From assembly GCF_001641265.1 (NCBI RefSeq), contig NW_020167523.1, forward strand, positions 1 to 64,000: a stretch of 64,000 nt of DNA, given 5' to 3'. Numbering within the stretch: position 1 is the stretch's first letter; every line of letters starts with the position of its first letter. The position numbers and the translations under genes were made by a program. This DNA is from Pseudogymnoascus destructans (lineage: Eukaryota; Ascomycota; Leotiomycetes; Thelebolales; Thelebolaceae). Below, piece after piece: positions 53,253 through 64,000 of this stretch. A model generated the notes under the pieces. The model had not been told where the DNA came from, searched no databases, and was given only the letters and a program-made list of their open reading frames with translations.

Positions 53253-56068
53253 TTGAGTAAATGTGAGTTCAACGTCACCAGGACAAAATACTTGGGTTAC
53301 GTTCTCACTACCTCCGGTGTCGAAGCGGACCCCGACAAAATTGAACCCCTTCGTAACTGGATCTGTCCGACCACTGTTACGGGTGTGAAGTCCTACCTGG
53401 GATTCTGTGGCTTCTATAGACAATTCATTCGCAATTTTGGCAAAATAGCAAAGCCCCTCACCACCATCACTAGTCCCTCGGAGCCGTTCCGATGGACAGA
53501 TGAATGTGAGGCTGCTTTTGAGGAATTTCGCCGGCAACTCCTAGCAGTACAGGCATTTCACCACTTCAACCCCAAATTGCCTACAAAGCTGGAGACAGAT
53601 TCCTCCGATGGAGTCATAGCTGGTGTCCTCTCCCAAGAACACGTGGTGGTACCCCGTAAGCTTCTACAGTCATGTCCTATCCGGACACGAGATTAACTGG
53701 GAGATCCAGGACAAGGAACTATTCGCAATAGTAAAGGCCTTCGGAAAATGGAGACCCGAGTTGGCTTCGGTGCGCCACCGAGTTGACGTTTACACTGACC
53801 ACCGTTCGCTGGAATATTTCATGTCTACCAAGGTTCTCACCGCGAAGCAGGTTCGGTGGATGGAACTACTCTCCGACTTCAACTTCTGCATTATGTACAC
53901 TGCGGGCAAGAATAACCAGAAGGTAGATATTCTGAGCCGAAGAGACCAAGTCTTGGTAACGCAGCAGAAAGTCAAGCTTGATAGTAGGGCGAGGGTATTG
54001 TTAGGTCCAAGCCGCCTGCACCCCTGAAACAGCGCTGAACTCGCCGAGAGCTACATAGCATCCATTAATTCGATGGACATCCCCAAGCCCCAGATGCCTT
54101 TCGATTTAATAGAGGCTTTATGTGAGGACAACAGAGAGTCGTTTACAGAAACACATGCGAAACACCCCCTACCTGACGGGTTCGCGTTGAACGGCCGTCT
54201 TCTTCTATACAAAGGCTGGCTATGTGTGAACCGTCACACTGAGCTATGTACAAAACTAATCCGAGAAGCGCACGACCAGGTGTCGGTGGCACATCCTAGC
54301 GGCCGGAAAACCTATCAATTGATTGCCCTGAAGTACCATTGGGTCGGGATGGAAGCGGATTGTTTGCGTTATGTGAGGAATTGTGTGACATGTCAGCTTT
54401 CTCATACCAATGTCACCAAGCAACAAGGATTCCTACACCTGCTGCCCGTACCCGAATATCCTATGCAACACCTCACCATGGACTTCAAGGAGTTCCCAAG
54501 GGACAAGCACAGATACGACAGCTTCTTAGTGTTTATGGACCGACTCAGAAAGAGTTCGGTGACCATACCTTGCTACAAAACCACAACTGCCCGGCAAATG
54601 GCACAATTGTTCATCGAATGGATATACCGATTCGGACACACTCTGGAGTTGATTGTAAGCGACCGCGGACCCCAATTCATATCATCTTTTTGGCAGGAGT
54701 TCTGTCGAATTATCAGCATTAAGGTTAAGCTGTCGACTGCCTATATAAGCAGACCAACGGACAGACGGAAATTATGAACTGATACATCGATCAGAGACTG
54801 AGCCCTTTTGTATCTCATTACCAGGATAACTGGAGTATGAACTCATCCCCATAATGGACCGCGTGCAAATGTGTAACGCTGACTTCTAAACAATAGAAGA
54901 CACAGAGGTTTCTTGCATAAGGTTGACTTGACAGAGGAGGCAGGGGATTAGACACAAAGGCTTTCCAAGTAACACCTTACAGTATTGTAAAGAATACTAT
55001 ATTGAGTTGAGCACGAAGCTCCTATCTAAGGAAATACTATCTACTTATATAGTGGCGTCGTGCCTCATGGATAATCTGGATAGTTGGTGGATAGCTAGAT
55101 ATTCAGGATAGTTCGTGGATAGCTCAACTATCCAATATCCACTAGTTTCTGCAACTATCCATTAGCCCCGTCACATGGCAGCCTACCCCGCTTCCCACTG
55201 TGACTCACACATCACGTTACTAGGCCCTGGCCCTGTAACCATGACATCATGTTACTATAGCTGTAACAAAATGACACTCCCCCACGCATCCATTGGCATG
55301 ACCCCCTACCGACTCAAGTACGGAACCGATCTGCGTACGTGTTGGGATTGGAACACTCCGAAAAGCACCAACCCCCAGGAGACCCTAAACTGAGAGGAAG
55401 CCAAGGCGGTTGCAGACCGAATGCATACCGCATGGGTCCATGCAAAGGAAAACATGGCAAAGGCACAAGAGGAAATGTCTAAGGACGCGAATCGACGCAG
55501 AAGGGCCATCGACTGGGACGTAGGAGATAGAGTGTACCTATCAACCAAAAATTTGAAAAACTCTCGTCCTAGCTGCAAGTTGGGCCAACAATGGGTCAGA
55601 CCATATACGGTGTTGGAACGGATTGGGCACGCGTTTCGATTGGAACTACCTACCAGTTCTCAAATACACCATGTGTTCTCACCAGACGTCATCATGAAGG
55701 ATCCGAACAACCCCCTACCTGGTCAGGATCCACTGCAGCCTAGCAGCGAATTGATAGACGGCATAGAGGAATGGGAAGTGGGAAAGTTCCTCGCTGTAAG
55801 GCTCCACCAGAAGCAACTACAATACCGGGTTAGTTGGGTAGGATATGATCCGGACCCGGAGTGGTACCCAGCATCGAACTTCATGAACTCTCCCCATAAA
55901 CTCAGAGAGTTTCATACGGAATACCCAGATTTACCAGGTCCACCTCAAGAACTACTCGGATGGGTTTCGGCAGGGAAGGCAGGTGAGGAACAAAACTACG
56001 ATCACGGGAGGGAGGACAAAGTGGAAGAAACAGAGTCGTTGCTATCTATGACTCTAACTACCCTCTGA
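53253..56068 (+). pseudogene. Chromovirus (Gypsy) Pol remnant, element 3
   Basis: Starts in the last part of reverse transcriptase (CEFNVTRTKYLGYVL) and continues through RNase H (LETDSSDGVIAGVL; frameshift near 53690) and integrase (an HHCC region ending CVTCQLSHT, TMDFKEFP, IVSDRGPQF), broken near 54750. A family-A LTR is inserted at 54872-55268. After it the frame resumes (HASIGMTPYRLKYG) and ends with a chromodomain (QYRVSWVGYDPDPEWYPAS), typical of chromoviruses that target heterochromatin marks. The 5' half of the element is absent. Confidence 0.9.
54872..55268 (-). repeat. Solo LTR, family A, U3 type 1
   Basis: TGTAACGCTGACTTC to GCTGTAACA with exact AAATG duplications (54867-54871 and 55269-55273). 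It interrupts the integrase/C-terminal region of the chromovirus. Confidence 0.94.
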
Positions 56069-56199
56069 TCCAGGGCGCACTCACCACCATAACCCTTACG
56101 GGAGCCACCCTTCCCAAACGTCTCACCGGCGTCACAACAAGCGGCTACCACCATGAGAGACGAAGGGTCGAAGTGACCCCACACGAAGAGTCGGGTCCG

Positions 56200-57050
56200 A
56201 GCCCCCTCCCACACAGCTTCCCCCCCCCCTCACTCCCCATACTCCCCACCAAAGGTGCCCTCCCCCTCCCCCTCCCCCTCCTTCCTCCGACCAGCACGGA
56301 CCGGAACTGTTGCGGCAGTGGCAGTGACCGCAGGCAGCTTGCCCACAGCCGCCACCACTTCCTCCAGGAGAGCCGGCACGCCCCCCTGCTCCGTCCGAAG
56401 ACGACGCAGAGACGACCGGATTTGCTACACCGAGTCAGCACTGAAACAGCACGAGAGAAGGGGCATACTCACGGTGAACCCTGCCTCGATGGCGGCGCGC
56501 GTGGCGTGGGCCTAATCGTAGGAGTCTCGCTCTGCCGCAGAGCAGAACTTCGGAACGCTCTGGGCAGGTACAAGGGCCACCCGATTTGCCTCCGTGGCAG
56601 CAGCGACGACGTTGGCGGCGATGACAGGGAGGGCCGCTTCGGCGGCGACGAGGGCACGGTACTCCTCATCCAGGAACCAGGGCAGCTATCCACCCGATAG
56701 TCAGCCACAACCAACCAACCGAACACCACAAGGAAATGCACCGAGATGCAGGGAGAGTGCTGGCCAGTGCAGTACTCGCACTTCGACGACGAGGGAGACC
56801 AGACGCAGGCATGCGCCTGGAGTCCCCGAGCTTTGGCCCGAAGGCAACGCAAACAGAGGATGCAGAAAGTGACTGACAAGGCTCCGGCAGGAGGCGGGAC
56901 TGGCATCTTCAAGTTGGGATCTATAATCCCGTCAGTCGAGCCCACATTAATCACCCGCGCGCCGAGCGCGTTTCCGTCACCTCGTTCATGTGGAATTGTA
57001 TATTCTAAAACAATCAATAAGTATACAGATATATGAATGGAGGGGGCCAC
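56200..57050 (-). pseudogene. Cysteine-cluster gene, copy 3, antisense in the chromovirus tail
   Basis: Minus-strand frame with LSVTFCILCLRCLRAKARG, HACVWSPSSSKCEYCTGQH and SPCISV: several CxxC pairs as in copies 1 and 2. A donor GGTAAGTGG near 57052 and acceptor GTTTTAG near 57008 suggest an upstream exon. Downstream, another frame gives an Ala-rich helix (EEYRALVAAEAALPVIAA) like the end of copy 1. It lies between the chromodomain and the 3' LTR, opposite to the element's own genes. Reading frames shift between parts, so it is probably decayed. Function unknown. Confidence 0.42.
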
Positions 57051-57438
57051 TTACCAGTCTCGGATCGGCGTTCGCTGGCGTTGTTGTTGAAAGGAAACAA
57101 ACAAGAGAAAGTGGGCGAAGCGGAGTACTCAAATATTGGCTTACAACAATAAATTCTGAATTGGGCTAGCGCAACCACTCCCCCTTTCACGTTTCTGAAG
57201 GTTCGACTCAAACGATTAGCGGATACTTCCCGGGGCCCCTTCGGACCACGAAGATGGAAGTGAGATCAAACAAAGCCAACTCCAGTGTCGCATTCCACGA
57301 GGTGGTGTTAGGGTACCCTTCACGAACAGCCACCTCCGCACACAAGCACACCCCGACACATTTTAGAAACGGAGAGGTTACGGAATGGACCCTGATGGCG
57401 TGCTTTGCGGACAAAGCACCCTCTTAGAAGGGGCGTAG
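57051..57438. other. 3' untranslated tail of the chromovirus
   Basis: No gene on the plus strand. TTAGAAGGGGCGTAG just before 57439 is a purine-rich tract in the right place for plus-strand priming at a 3' LTR. Confidence 0.5.
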
Positions 57439-57684
57439 TGTAAGGATGCCTTCTTGTCTCTCACTCTAAGGAGCACACTCTGAGTAGCTGCAGGTCACGT
57501 GTGATCATTTGGGCAGGCTAACCAAGTCGGAGGGGTTTCGGGTACTTGAGGGAAATGACTCACAGGGTTCCCCCTTCATCTTTTTTGTATCCTTCGTAGT
57601 AGACCTATAGGATAGCATCCGTTTAGCCTCCGACTCGCAGTCTCATATGCTATTACTGTGAGCTGGGTGCCCTGTGTCCTTACA
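57439..57684 (+). repeat. 3' LTR, family B, of the chromovirus
   Basis: TGTAAGGATGCC to GTGTCCTTACA (246 bp). It follows a purine-rich tract and its flanks (CGTAG and ATACC) do not match, as expected for the 3' LTR of a longer element whose left side is lost. It identifies family B as the LTR of this chromovirus. Confidence 0.82.
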
Positions 57685-57738
57685 ATACCAAGCTGAGAGG
57701 TGATTCTGTGCCTTGGAAATGATGAACGGTGGGAGTGC

Positions 57739-58636
57739 TGTCATACTGACATTCGTTGCACTCAGTTTGCTATCAAACTCAAGAGCAAACTTGGAAATCT
57801 CCTCCTCAAACCTACAAGTCACTATACATATTTTGGCTTATCACACCAACAACAAGAGCAATACTACTCAACGATTGCTACAACCATCTATGATTCATTA
57901 CACGTCATCGCTCCTTAGTTACTGGGCCAATATTACCACATAGCATATCTCTACAACCCTCTCATGACATCACTCATACTACCACATGACATATCTCTAC
58001 CAACTAGAGGCCTAGGAGCATAAACGATAGCTCTAAAAGCTCCTACGAACCTCTATGATTCATTACACGTCATCGCTCTTTAGTTACCCACAAGATTGGT
58101 TAAGTTATGACGTAATTTGTCTATGACATAATTTGTCTATAGGGGTACTCTGACCTTGGACCTCCTTTTACTTCCTATAGGCTACGAACTAAGAGATGGT
58201 TCTATGGGATTCTCTTATGTCGACTACAGTTACCAAGCCTGGTTAGTCATGGAAAGTCATGGAAAATGAGAGAACTACACTCCTTTAGCATAAATAGGAT
58301 TGCCCTTTCCTTAAGAAAGGGCAAGCAGACAATACAGTAAATCGGCTATCACATACTTCCACGTCTTTTCCAAGCTTCCAAGCATTCATCTTGTTACTCC
58401 TTGTTTCTGAAAAGTCAGTGAGGTGTTAACCTCTGACTTACCCCTGAGTTCCCAGACTCAACATTTGTTGCAACTTGTCTGAACCACTTCACTACATCAC
58501 ACACCTGATTGCTGCGTTGTGGAATAGTCTAAGCTACGACCCTTTGGCTCTGTTTCCTAAGACAGTGTGTTGTCTTAGTAAATTCATCCCTTCCTTGGGT
58601 GGCTAGATTCTCACATCTGGTGCACCCACCATTACA
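57739..58636. repeat. Solo LTR, family C (reverse copy)
   Basis: TGTCATACTGACATTCG to CCACCATTACA (898 bp), inverted relative to the copies at 24374 and 44033, with exact AGTGC duplications (57734-57738 and 58637-58641). It sits just upstream of the guanine deaminase pseudogene. Confidence 0.92.
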
Positions 58637-58670
58637 AGTGCCCATCCGTACGAATTGACACCTTGGATAA

Positions 58671-59800
58671 TTGACACCCATGATTCCTGGATTTGTCGAT
58701 ATGCACAACCATGCGCCTCAGTGGGCCCAAAGAGGTCTTGGACGAGGTCTTCAGATTCTAGAGTGGCTGGACACAGTTACATTCCCAAACGAAGCTAAAT
58801 TTGAGGATAAAGATTATGCCAGAAAGGTGTATGAATCGAGTATCGATGGGTCCATCAAACAGGGTCACCACAGCATGCTACTACGGATCACTTCACGGCG
58901 GAGCCACGAAAATCCTAGCGGATATATGTGTGGAGAAAAGCCAGCGTGCCTTCATTGGGAAGTGCAACACGGGCCAGAATAACCCAGCCTACTACACCGA
59001 CGCCAGCGCTGATGAGTCGCTCAGAGTGACAGAGGACTTCATCTCCCACGTCCGCAGCCGCGATCCGACCTTTTCGCAGATTACGCCTATTATCACCCCC
59101 CGTTTTGCCATCTCCTGTACGCGAGAGCTTCTCAATGGGCTCGGCAAGATTGCGGCAGAGAACGCAGGTCTTCCCATTCAGACACATTTTAATGAAGCCG
59201 AGTCTGAGATCGCAGTGACGCTCTCGCTATTCCCTGAGTTTGAAAATGAAGCAGACCTCTATGCCTACTTTGGATTACTGACAGACCGCACCGTCCTCAC
59301 ACACTGCTGCCATATGACGCCTTACGAGATGGATCGCCTCGATGCCCTAAACTGTGGAGTCGCTCATTGCCCCATTGCCAATACCACGGTGGGTGGAGGT
59401 TTCATGGCAGCCCCGATCCGCGAGTTCCTGCGCCGAGATATCAAGGTTGGACTTTGGACCGATAGCGGCGGTGGCTTCTCGAGCTCCATCTTGGATGCCA
59501 TGTGGCAGGAGTTCATAGTGTCGAACACGAGAGATATGATGACCAAGGGCGAAGACAAGAGTCTCTCCCTCGAAGAATGCTTTTACATGGCAACACTAGG
59601 AGGGGCGCGAGTATGTGGCATAGAGCAGGAGTCTGGGAATTTCGCTATTGGCAAGCTCTTCGATGAGTTGCACGTCCATATGGCATCGGTGGATGGAGAC
59701 GAACTGAATTTATCCAGCACTGGGATATAGACTGGGGACTGGATGAGAACGGTGTTTGAAAAATTCATGATGACGGCTGACGAGTCAGGGGGAATATAAT
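58671..59800 (+). pseudogene. Guanine deaminase pseudogene
   Basis: Family: zinc amidohydrolase converting guanine to xanthine in purine salvage. Visible blocks are MIPGFVDMHNHAPQW (first metal site, HxH), a one-base frameshift near 58863, TTACYYGSLHGGATKILAD, PIQTHFNEAESE (metal His), TVLTHCCHMTPYEMDRL (metal His), GVAHCPIANT and VGLWTDSGGGF (metal Asp; the genus has D-S/T-G). Near the end the frame slips at about 59703 and 59755, before FEKFMMTADE. The first 70-80 residues of the enzyme are missing: the left side meets retroelement sequence. Metal-site residues survive, but it cannot make a full enzyme. Confidence 0.88.
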
Positions 59801-60068
59801 TCACGGCGATTAGTTGAAGATGTATAACATCACGTGATTTACATTAATCAATGCTAGACCGCTTCTGTTGTAATAGTCACATGATCTCACATGATCTCCG
59901 TATGGATTATCGTTAAAGCCAAGTATAGGTTACATAGTCAGGAATACATACAGTTATTACTCAACAGTTATGAGCCCGGAGAACATCTAGGTCGCATTTT
60001 GAACGTCTTCAAACATCGTACAGACCTCAAACACCTCCTAGGAGTCGATCACAATCATAATGGCGACC
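59801..60068. other. Spacer without a gene
   Basis: Flank between the pseudogene and the Copia LTR. Nothing recognised. Confidence 0.5.
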
Positions 60069-60303
60069 TGTTACGATTATAGCTTACGGTTGTTACGGTT
60101 GTTACAGTTGTTACGGTTGTTACAGTTGTTACAGTTGTTACAGGTGCAGCCTTAGCCGCCAAGGCTACAACCGCTAAGCGGACAACTGTATATTACGAGG
60201 AATAGCCTCACCTTCCTTCCTTCTTCTTCTTCTTCTCTCTTTAGATTCAATCTAGCTTATTATTCTCCGGACTGGCTTCTTGACCTCCGTGACCATCGTA
60301 ACA
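60069..60303 (+). repeat. 5' LTR of a Copia element
   Basis: Runs TGTTACGATTATAGC to CCATCGTAACA (235 bp). Near its start GTTGTTACGGTTGTTACA-type 9-mers recur about seven times in tandem (60088-60143). Copia gag coding follows within about 20 bp, so this is the 5' LTR. Confidence 0.75.
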
Positions 60304-60316
60304 GACCCTACAGAAG

Positions 60317-63300
60317 GTGCAGGTGGTCCTCACCAACCCAAAAGACTGGGATGAGTGGCTAGAGACGATTAAGACAGCTTTAATGAAGACAGGAGTGTGG
60401 AGTTATATTAATCCAGCATTAGATGACCCCCCTATTCTCGTACCACCTGTTAGGTCAGTTCCTAACTTCATACGGACTACAGCTCAGGCCGGTAGTGGTG
60501 TGGTTCCTCAGACTACTCCACAGGTGTCAACAAGATCAACATCAAGTCAGACAGCCCAACCATCAATCGAAGCCTCCCAACCAATCATACCAATTACATA
60601 TGGATCTCTCACAGATGACCAGAAGGAAGAGCTTCGAAACCTACAAGCAGACTTTCAATATGATCAAAAATATGGGAGAAACAGGAGGAAGCAATTCAGG
60701 GGCTACGGTCTAAGATTAGAAACTATTAGACGGGACTTCCTACCATACACATACAATTGTGATACTCCATACGAAATGCTAGTAAGGCTTAAGGAGCGAT
60801 TTGCACCAACTACACGAGCTAGGCTTGAGGAATGGAGGAGTGAGTGGGCAAAAGTATCCAAAATACAAAGAGGAGTAGACCTTGGAAGAGTGGCTCCTAA
60901 AATGGGAGACCCTCTACACACAAGGCCATACACTCCGAGCACCAGAGGTCATCGACCCTCACGTTGCGATATTGTTATGGCTACAGTAACATGACATTAT
61001 GGTTACAGGGCCAGGGCCTATTAACGTGATGTGTGAGTCACAGGGGGCAAGCGGGGTAGGCTGCCATGTGACAGGGCTAATGGATAGTTGCAGAAACTAG
61101 TGGATATTGGATAGTTGAGCTATCCACGAACTATCCTGAATATCTAGCTATCTGCCAACTATCCAGATTACCCATGAGGCACGACACCACTATATAAGTA
61201 GATAGTATTTCCTTAGATAGGAGCTTCGTGCTCAACTCAATATAGTATTCTTTACAATACTGTAACGTGTTACTTGGAAAGCCTTTGTGTCTAATCCCCT
61301 GCCTCCTCTGTCAAGTCTACCTTACGCAAGAAACTGCTGTGTCTTCTATCGTTTAGAAGTCAGCGTTACAGATATATTACTTCCTTAAAGCAATAGGACC
61401 CTGTGAATTTCGAGGACCATGGACATTCAAACTCAACAAAGGGACAAAGGAATATGAGTTTGAGGAGGTCGTACGGACCTATTGAATCAACCAGAGACAG
61501 GCAAGATATGACCAGAAGTCTCGGAGGGAACATGGAGTTTTCGCAACACAAGAAGGCGATAATGAGACATCTGCTACCCTTCAGAACCGTACGAACAACC
61601 TACAACAAGGACAACAGGGTTGGAATAACGGGAAGAAAAAGAAGGAGCCCCGAACAGATTGCCCTTGTGGCTCTATCCATAAGTGGAGGGACTGCTTATA
61701 TGTCATGAAGTCGAAGCGTACGAAGTCATGGAAGCCAAACCGAGACATTGAAGCTAAAGTTGACGTCTACATAAGTGAAAAGCCAGGCTTTCAATACTGC
61801 ATTCAAAGGGCAATAGACCAGGACAAGGCGAACGGAGGACAACCCCGTATGAACCAGGATCTACCTGTTTCCTTTGCAACAGCCTTTCAAGTCACTCAAG
61901 GTCTTACCCTCTCAACCTATGAGCTTGCAAGGAGCATAATCCTTGATTATGGAGCTACAATTCATGTCTGTAACAACCGTACAAGGTTCTACAACCTAAA
62001 GAAATGTGAGGACGGAAACAAGGACACAAAGTCCGTACGAACCATAACACTCCAAGAAACAGCCCTTGTTTCCTCATTTCACACCTCTGTTGCATCCTTA
62101 AAACAATTTATCCAAAAGGGAGTCCATTGGAATACAGCTACAGAAGGACTTACGTACGAATGAAAGCCGTTCTGCAACACTCCAGTTATCCATGGACAAT
62201 GGGTCCTTGAATATATTAAGAATGACAATACAAAAGTCCTTCAAAACGCAGCCCTATCAACGACTCAAGTGCACCAAGATACTGTTCTATCCTCATATGG
62301 ACCTCGCAAAGACCTAACAGGCACTGCAAAGGAGTGGCATAATCGAATGGGCCACCTTAATCAAAACGCAATAAGGAAGCTCCAAGAGAAGACCCAAGGG
62401 GTTATTGTCACAGACATGGATTCGTACGACACTAACTGCAAAGTCTGCCGCCTTACCCATGCTACAAAAAGGATCTCCTGAAGATCTACACCACGGTCAC
62501 AGATCCCTTATGAGAAGGTGCACCTAGACCTTATCCAGATGCCAGAAGCGTACGATGGTAGCACACAGGCCCTACACTTACAGTGTGATTTCTGCCGCAT
62601 GAACCTGTCTACACCATTAAACACAAAAGGCAAGGCTCAGTCCTACAAACAATTAAGGACTTTGTAAGCTACGTATGGAGACGATGGGGTTATAAGGTAA
62701 AGATCTTCTTCCTTGATGGTGAGAGATCACTTGGAGATGAATGGGATGCATGGATTGCAGATGAAGGATACGAAGTGCAGCTTACACCCCCGTACACTGC
62801 TGAACCAAATGGTGGAATCGAAGGTTCAGGCCGTATGATAATCACACGCTCACGAGCTTTAAAGGAAGCAGGCAACCTACCACAAGGAATTTGGCCTGAA
62901 ATATTTCGGACTGCAGGTTACCTTATAAACCGGTCTCCATCATCTGTCATTAATGATGAAACTCCGTACGGACTTCTACTCCAGTCCCTACCATCGCAGC
63001 TTCAAAAGCCAGAGCTTACTAAGCTCTTATTCTCTCATATCCACGCCTATGGATGTAGAGCCTATGCACTTCTCCTTAAGCAACCAAAGCTAAAGAGGAT
63101 AGAGAGGAATGCCCAAATAGGCTATCTTATTGGCTACAACTCTACAAACATCTTTAGAATATGGGTTCCAAATCTTAAGAGGGTTATAGTAACCAGGGAC
63201 GTTACTTTTGATGAGACAAAGGTGTATGATCCATCGTACGAAGCTACAGTTGTAGAATTGGAGCTCCAAAAGACAGTCCAGGTTATTGAACTTCCTGACC

Positions 63301-64000
63301 TTTTAGAAATGGAAGGAGAGGAATATGAAGAGGAGCGCGCAGCTCTACAACCTCTACAAGAAACATCAACTCCGTACGAGGCGGAAACAACAGATACAGC
63401 TCTTCAACAAGAGGAAGCAGTAGAGGTAGAACCTCAAAAGGAGATAGAGGTCCAACATGAAGAGCCTCAACTCCAGACACCTGAAATGACACCAGAGCGT
63501 TCAGAAGACAGCGTACGGAGACACAACGTCTACCGTGCAACCATTGCACACTCAGAAGCAAGGATAAGCCAGCACCAAGCTTTCATCGTTGGTACAGAGT
63601 TCCAGAAACATAGGATACATTGTACGGAGCTCCCTGCTGCTCCGAAGTATTGGAACCAGCTTCAAAACCACCCTCATAGGCTTGGTTTCAAAGCTGCAGC
63701 AGAAAAGGAAATAACAGACCTTCGGAAGCAAGACACCTTTAAATTGATGCCAGACAGCACTGTACGGAGTTTTGTCATTCCACTAATGTGGGTATTTACC
63801 TACAAATTTGACGATAATGGCTACCTTGTCAAATACAAGGCTAGACTTGTAGTAAGAGGGGACCTACAACACTATTCAGTACATGATGAGACGTATGCAG
63901 CAACACTTGCTTCAAAGACCTTTCCAGCTTTAATGGCTATTACAGCCTACTTCGATTTGGATACTGAACAATTAGATGCAGTAAACACCTTTACAAACAG
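60317..64000 (+). pseudogene. Copia retrotransposon Gag-Pol, running off the window
   Basis: Gag starts near 60317 (VVLTNPKDWDEWLETIKT), without a clear ATG. It is split by a solo LTR (60973-61370) and resumes with KAIGPCEFRGPWTFKL. A CPCGSIHKWRDC cluster ends gag. Protease has IILDYGATIHVC (Tyr in place of the usual Ser/Thr). Then the pre-integrase domain (EWHNRMGHLNQ, CKVCRLTHA), and integrase with stops and frame changes to about 62660. From there one frame stays open to the window end: FLDGERSLGDEWDAWI, PYTAEPNGGIEGSGRM, HAYGCRAYALLLKQ, and reverse transcriptase starting at WNQLQNHPHRL and LKARLVVRGD-like KYKARLVVRGDLQH. Decayed in its first half; the second half looks well preserved. Confidence 0.88.
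60973..61370 (+). repeat. Solo LTR, family A, U3 type 1
   Basis: TGTTATGGCTACAG to CAGCGTTACA (398 bp) with exact GATAT duplications (60968-60972 and 61371-61375). It interrupts the gag part of the Copia element, so family A moved after the Copia insertion. Confidence 0.94.

Noticed and set aside
57439..58636. Families B and C LTRs as the two ends of one element
   Set aside because: They differ in sequence, and the family-C copy has its own exact AGTGC duplication, so it is a separate insertion.
46489..59800. A GlcNAc or purine utilisation cluster of regulator, hexokinase and guanine deaminase
   Set aside because: The deaminase is broken, more than 7 kb of repeats separate it, and there is no deacetylase, deaminase for glucosamine-6-phosphate or GlcNAc transporter.
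60088..60143. CRISPR-like array
   Set aside because: Units are 9 bp and contiguous without spacers; a minisatellite in a Copia LTR of a eukaryote.
1..64000. A giant Starship-type element as the carrier of the H3 module
   Set aside because: No tyrosine-recombinase (DUF3435) gene is seen on either strand, and the module copies have no shared edges that I could find in this window.

Overview
This window looks like a repeat-rich chromosomal region of a filamentous ascomycete (Pezizomycotina). The reasons are: short spliceosomal introns (about 47-70 nt, GTAAGT-type donors, CTAAC/CTAAT-type branch sites); Zn2Cys6, F-box/ankyrin, velvet-like and SIN3 PAH protein families; chromovirus/Gypsy and Copia retroelements; and fungal hAT and pogo transposons. 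The species cannot be named from the sequence. Most of the 64 kb is transposable-element DNA inserted into older transposable-element DNA, with a few islands of host genes.

Region by region. 0-3 kb: a hAT remnant and a decayed Gypsy element with solo LTRs. 3-9.3 kb: a truncated histone H3-like gene whose 5' leader intron holds a complete hAT element (3357-6041, 8-bp target duplication), then a divergently transcribed unknown gene and a BED-finger hAT-like gene, each hit by a solo LTR. 9.3-15.3 kb: a broken protein kinase and some unrecognised ORFs. 16.5-26 kb: a cysteine-cluster gene, a Gypsy element with its 5' LTR, pogo and hAT pieces, and a second cysteine-cluster gene split by nested LTRs. 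26.3-33.7 kb: a host island with a decayed Zn2Cys6 regulator, an intact secreted GH2 exo-beta-D-glucosaminidase and an intact 11-exon amino-acid/amine permease that diverges from it. 34-36.7 kb: an F-box/ankyrin pseudogene and a gene joining a SIN3-type PAH repeat to a velvet-like region. 37-46.2 kb: a complete pogo element, an INTACT divergent histone H3-like gene with a divergent partner, and a decayed hAT containing four nested LTRs. 46.5-51 kb: a second host island, with an intact nine-exon Zn2Cys6 transcription factor divergent from an intact hexokinase-family gene. 51-58.6 kb: remnants of pogo, hAT and a chromovirus. 58.7-59.8 kb: a guanine deaminase pseudogene. 60-64 kb: a Copia element that runs off the window.

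The most interesting signal is a repeated two-gene module at 3045-7913 and 38896-41275. Each copy has a histone H3-like gene facing away from a gene for an unknown protein with an IPPHxYF...AVW motif. The two unknown proteins align end to end and share an intron position. Nearly every intron in a module carries a tandem 10-12 nt motif that differs between the two modules and occurs in both orientations. One H3-like gene encodes a full-length 137-residue protein.

Three LTR families were delimited from exact 5-bp target duplications. LTR-A has three alternative U3 types on one common promoter/R-U5 part. LTR-B sits at the 3' end of the chromovirus. LTR-C is about 0.9 kb. Almost all copies are solo LTRs, so recombination between LTRs has been frequent.
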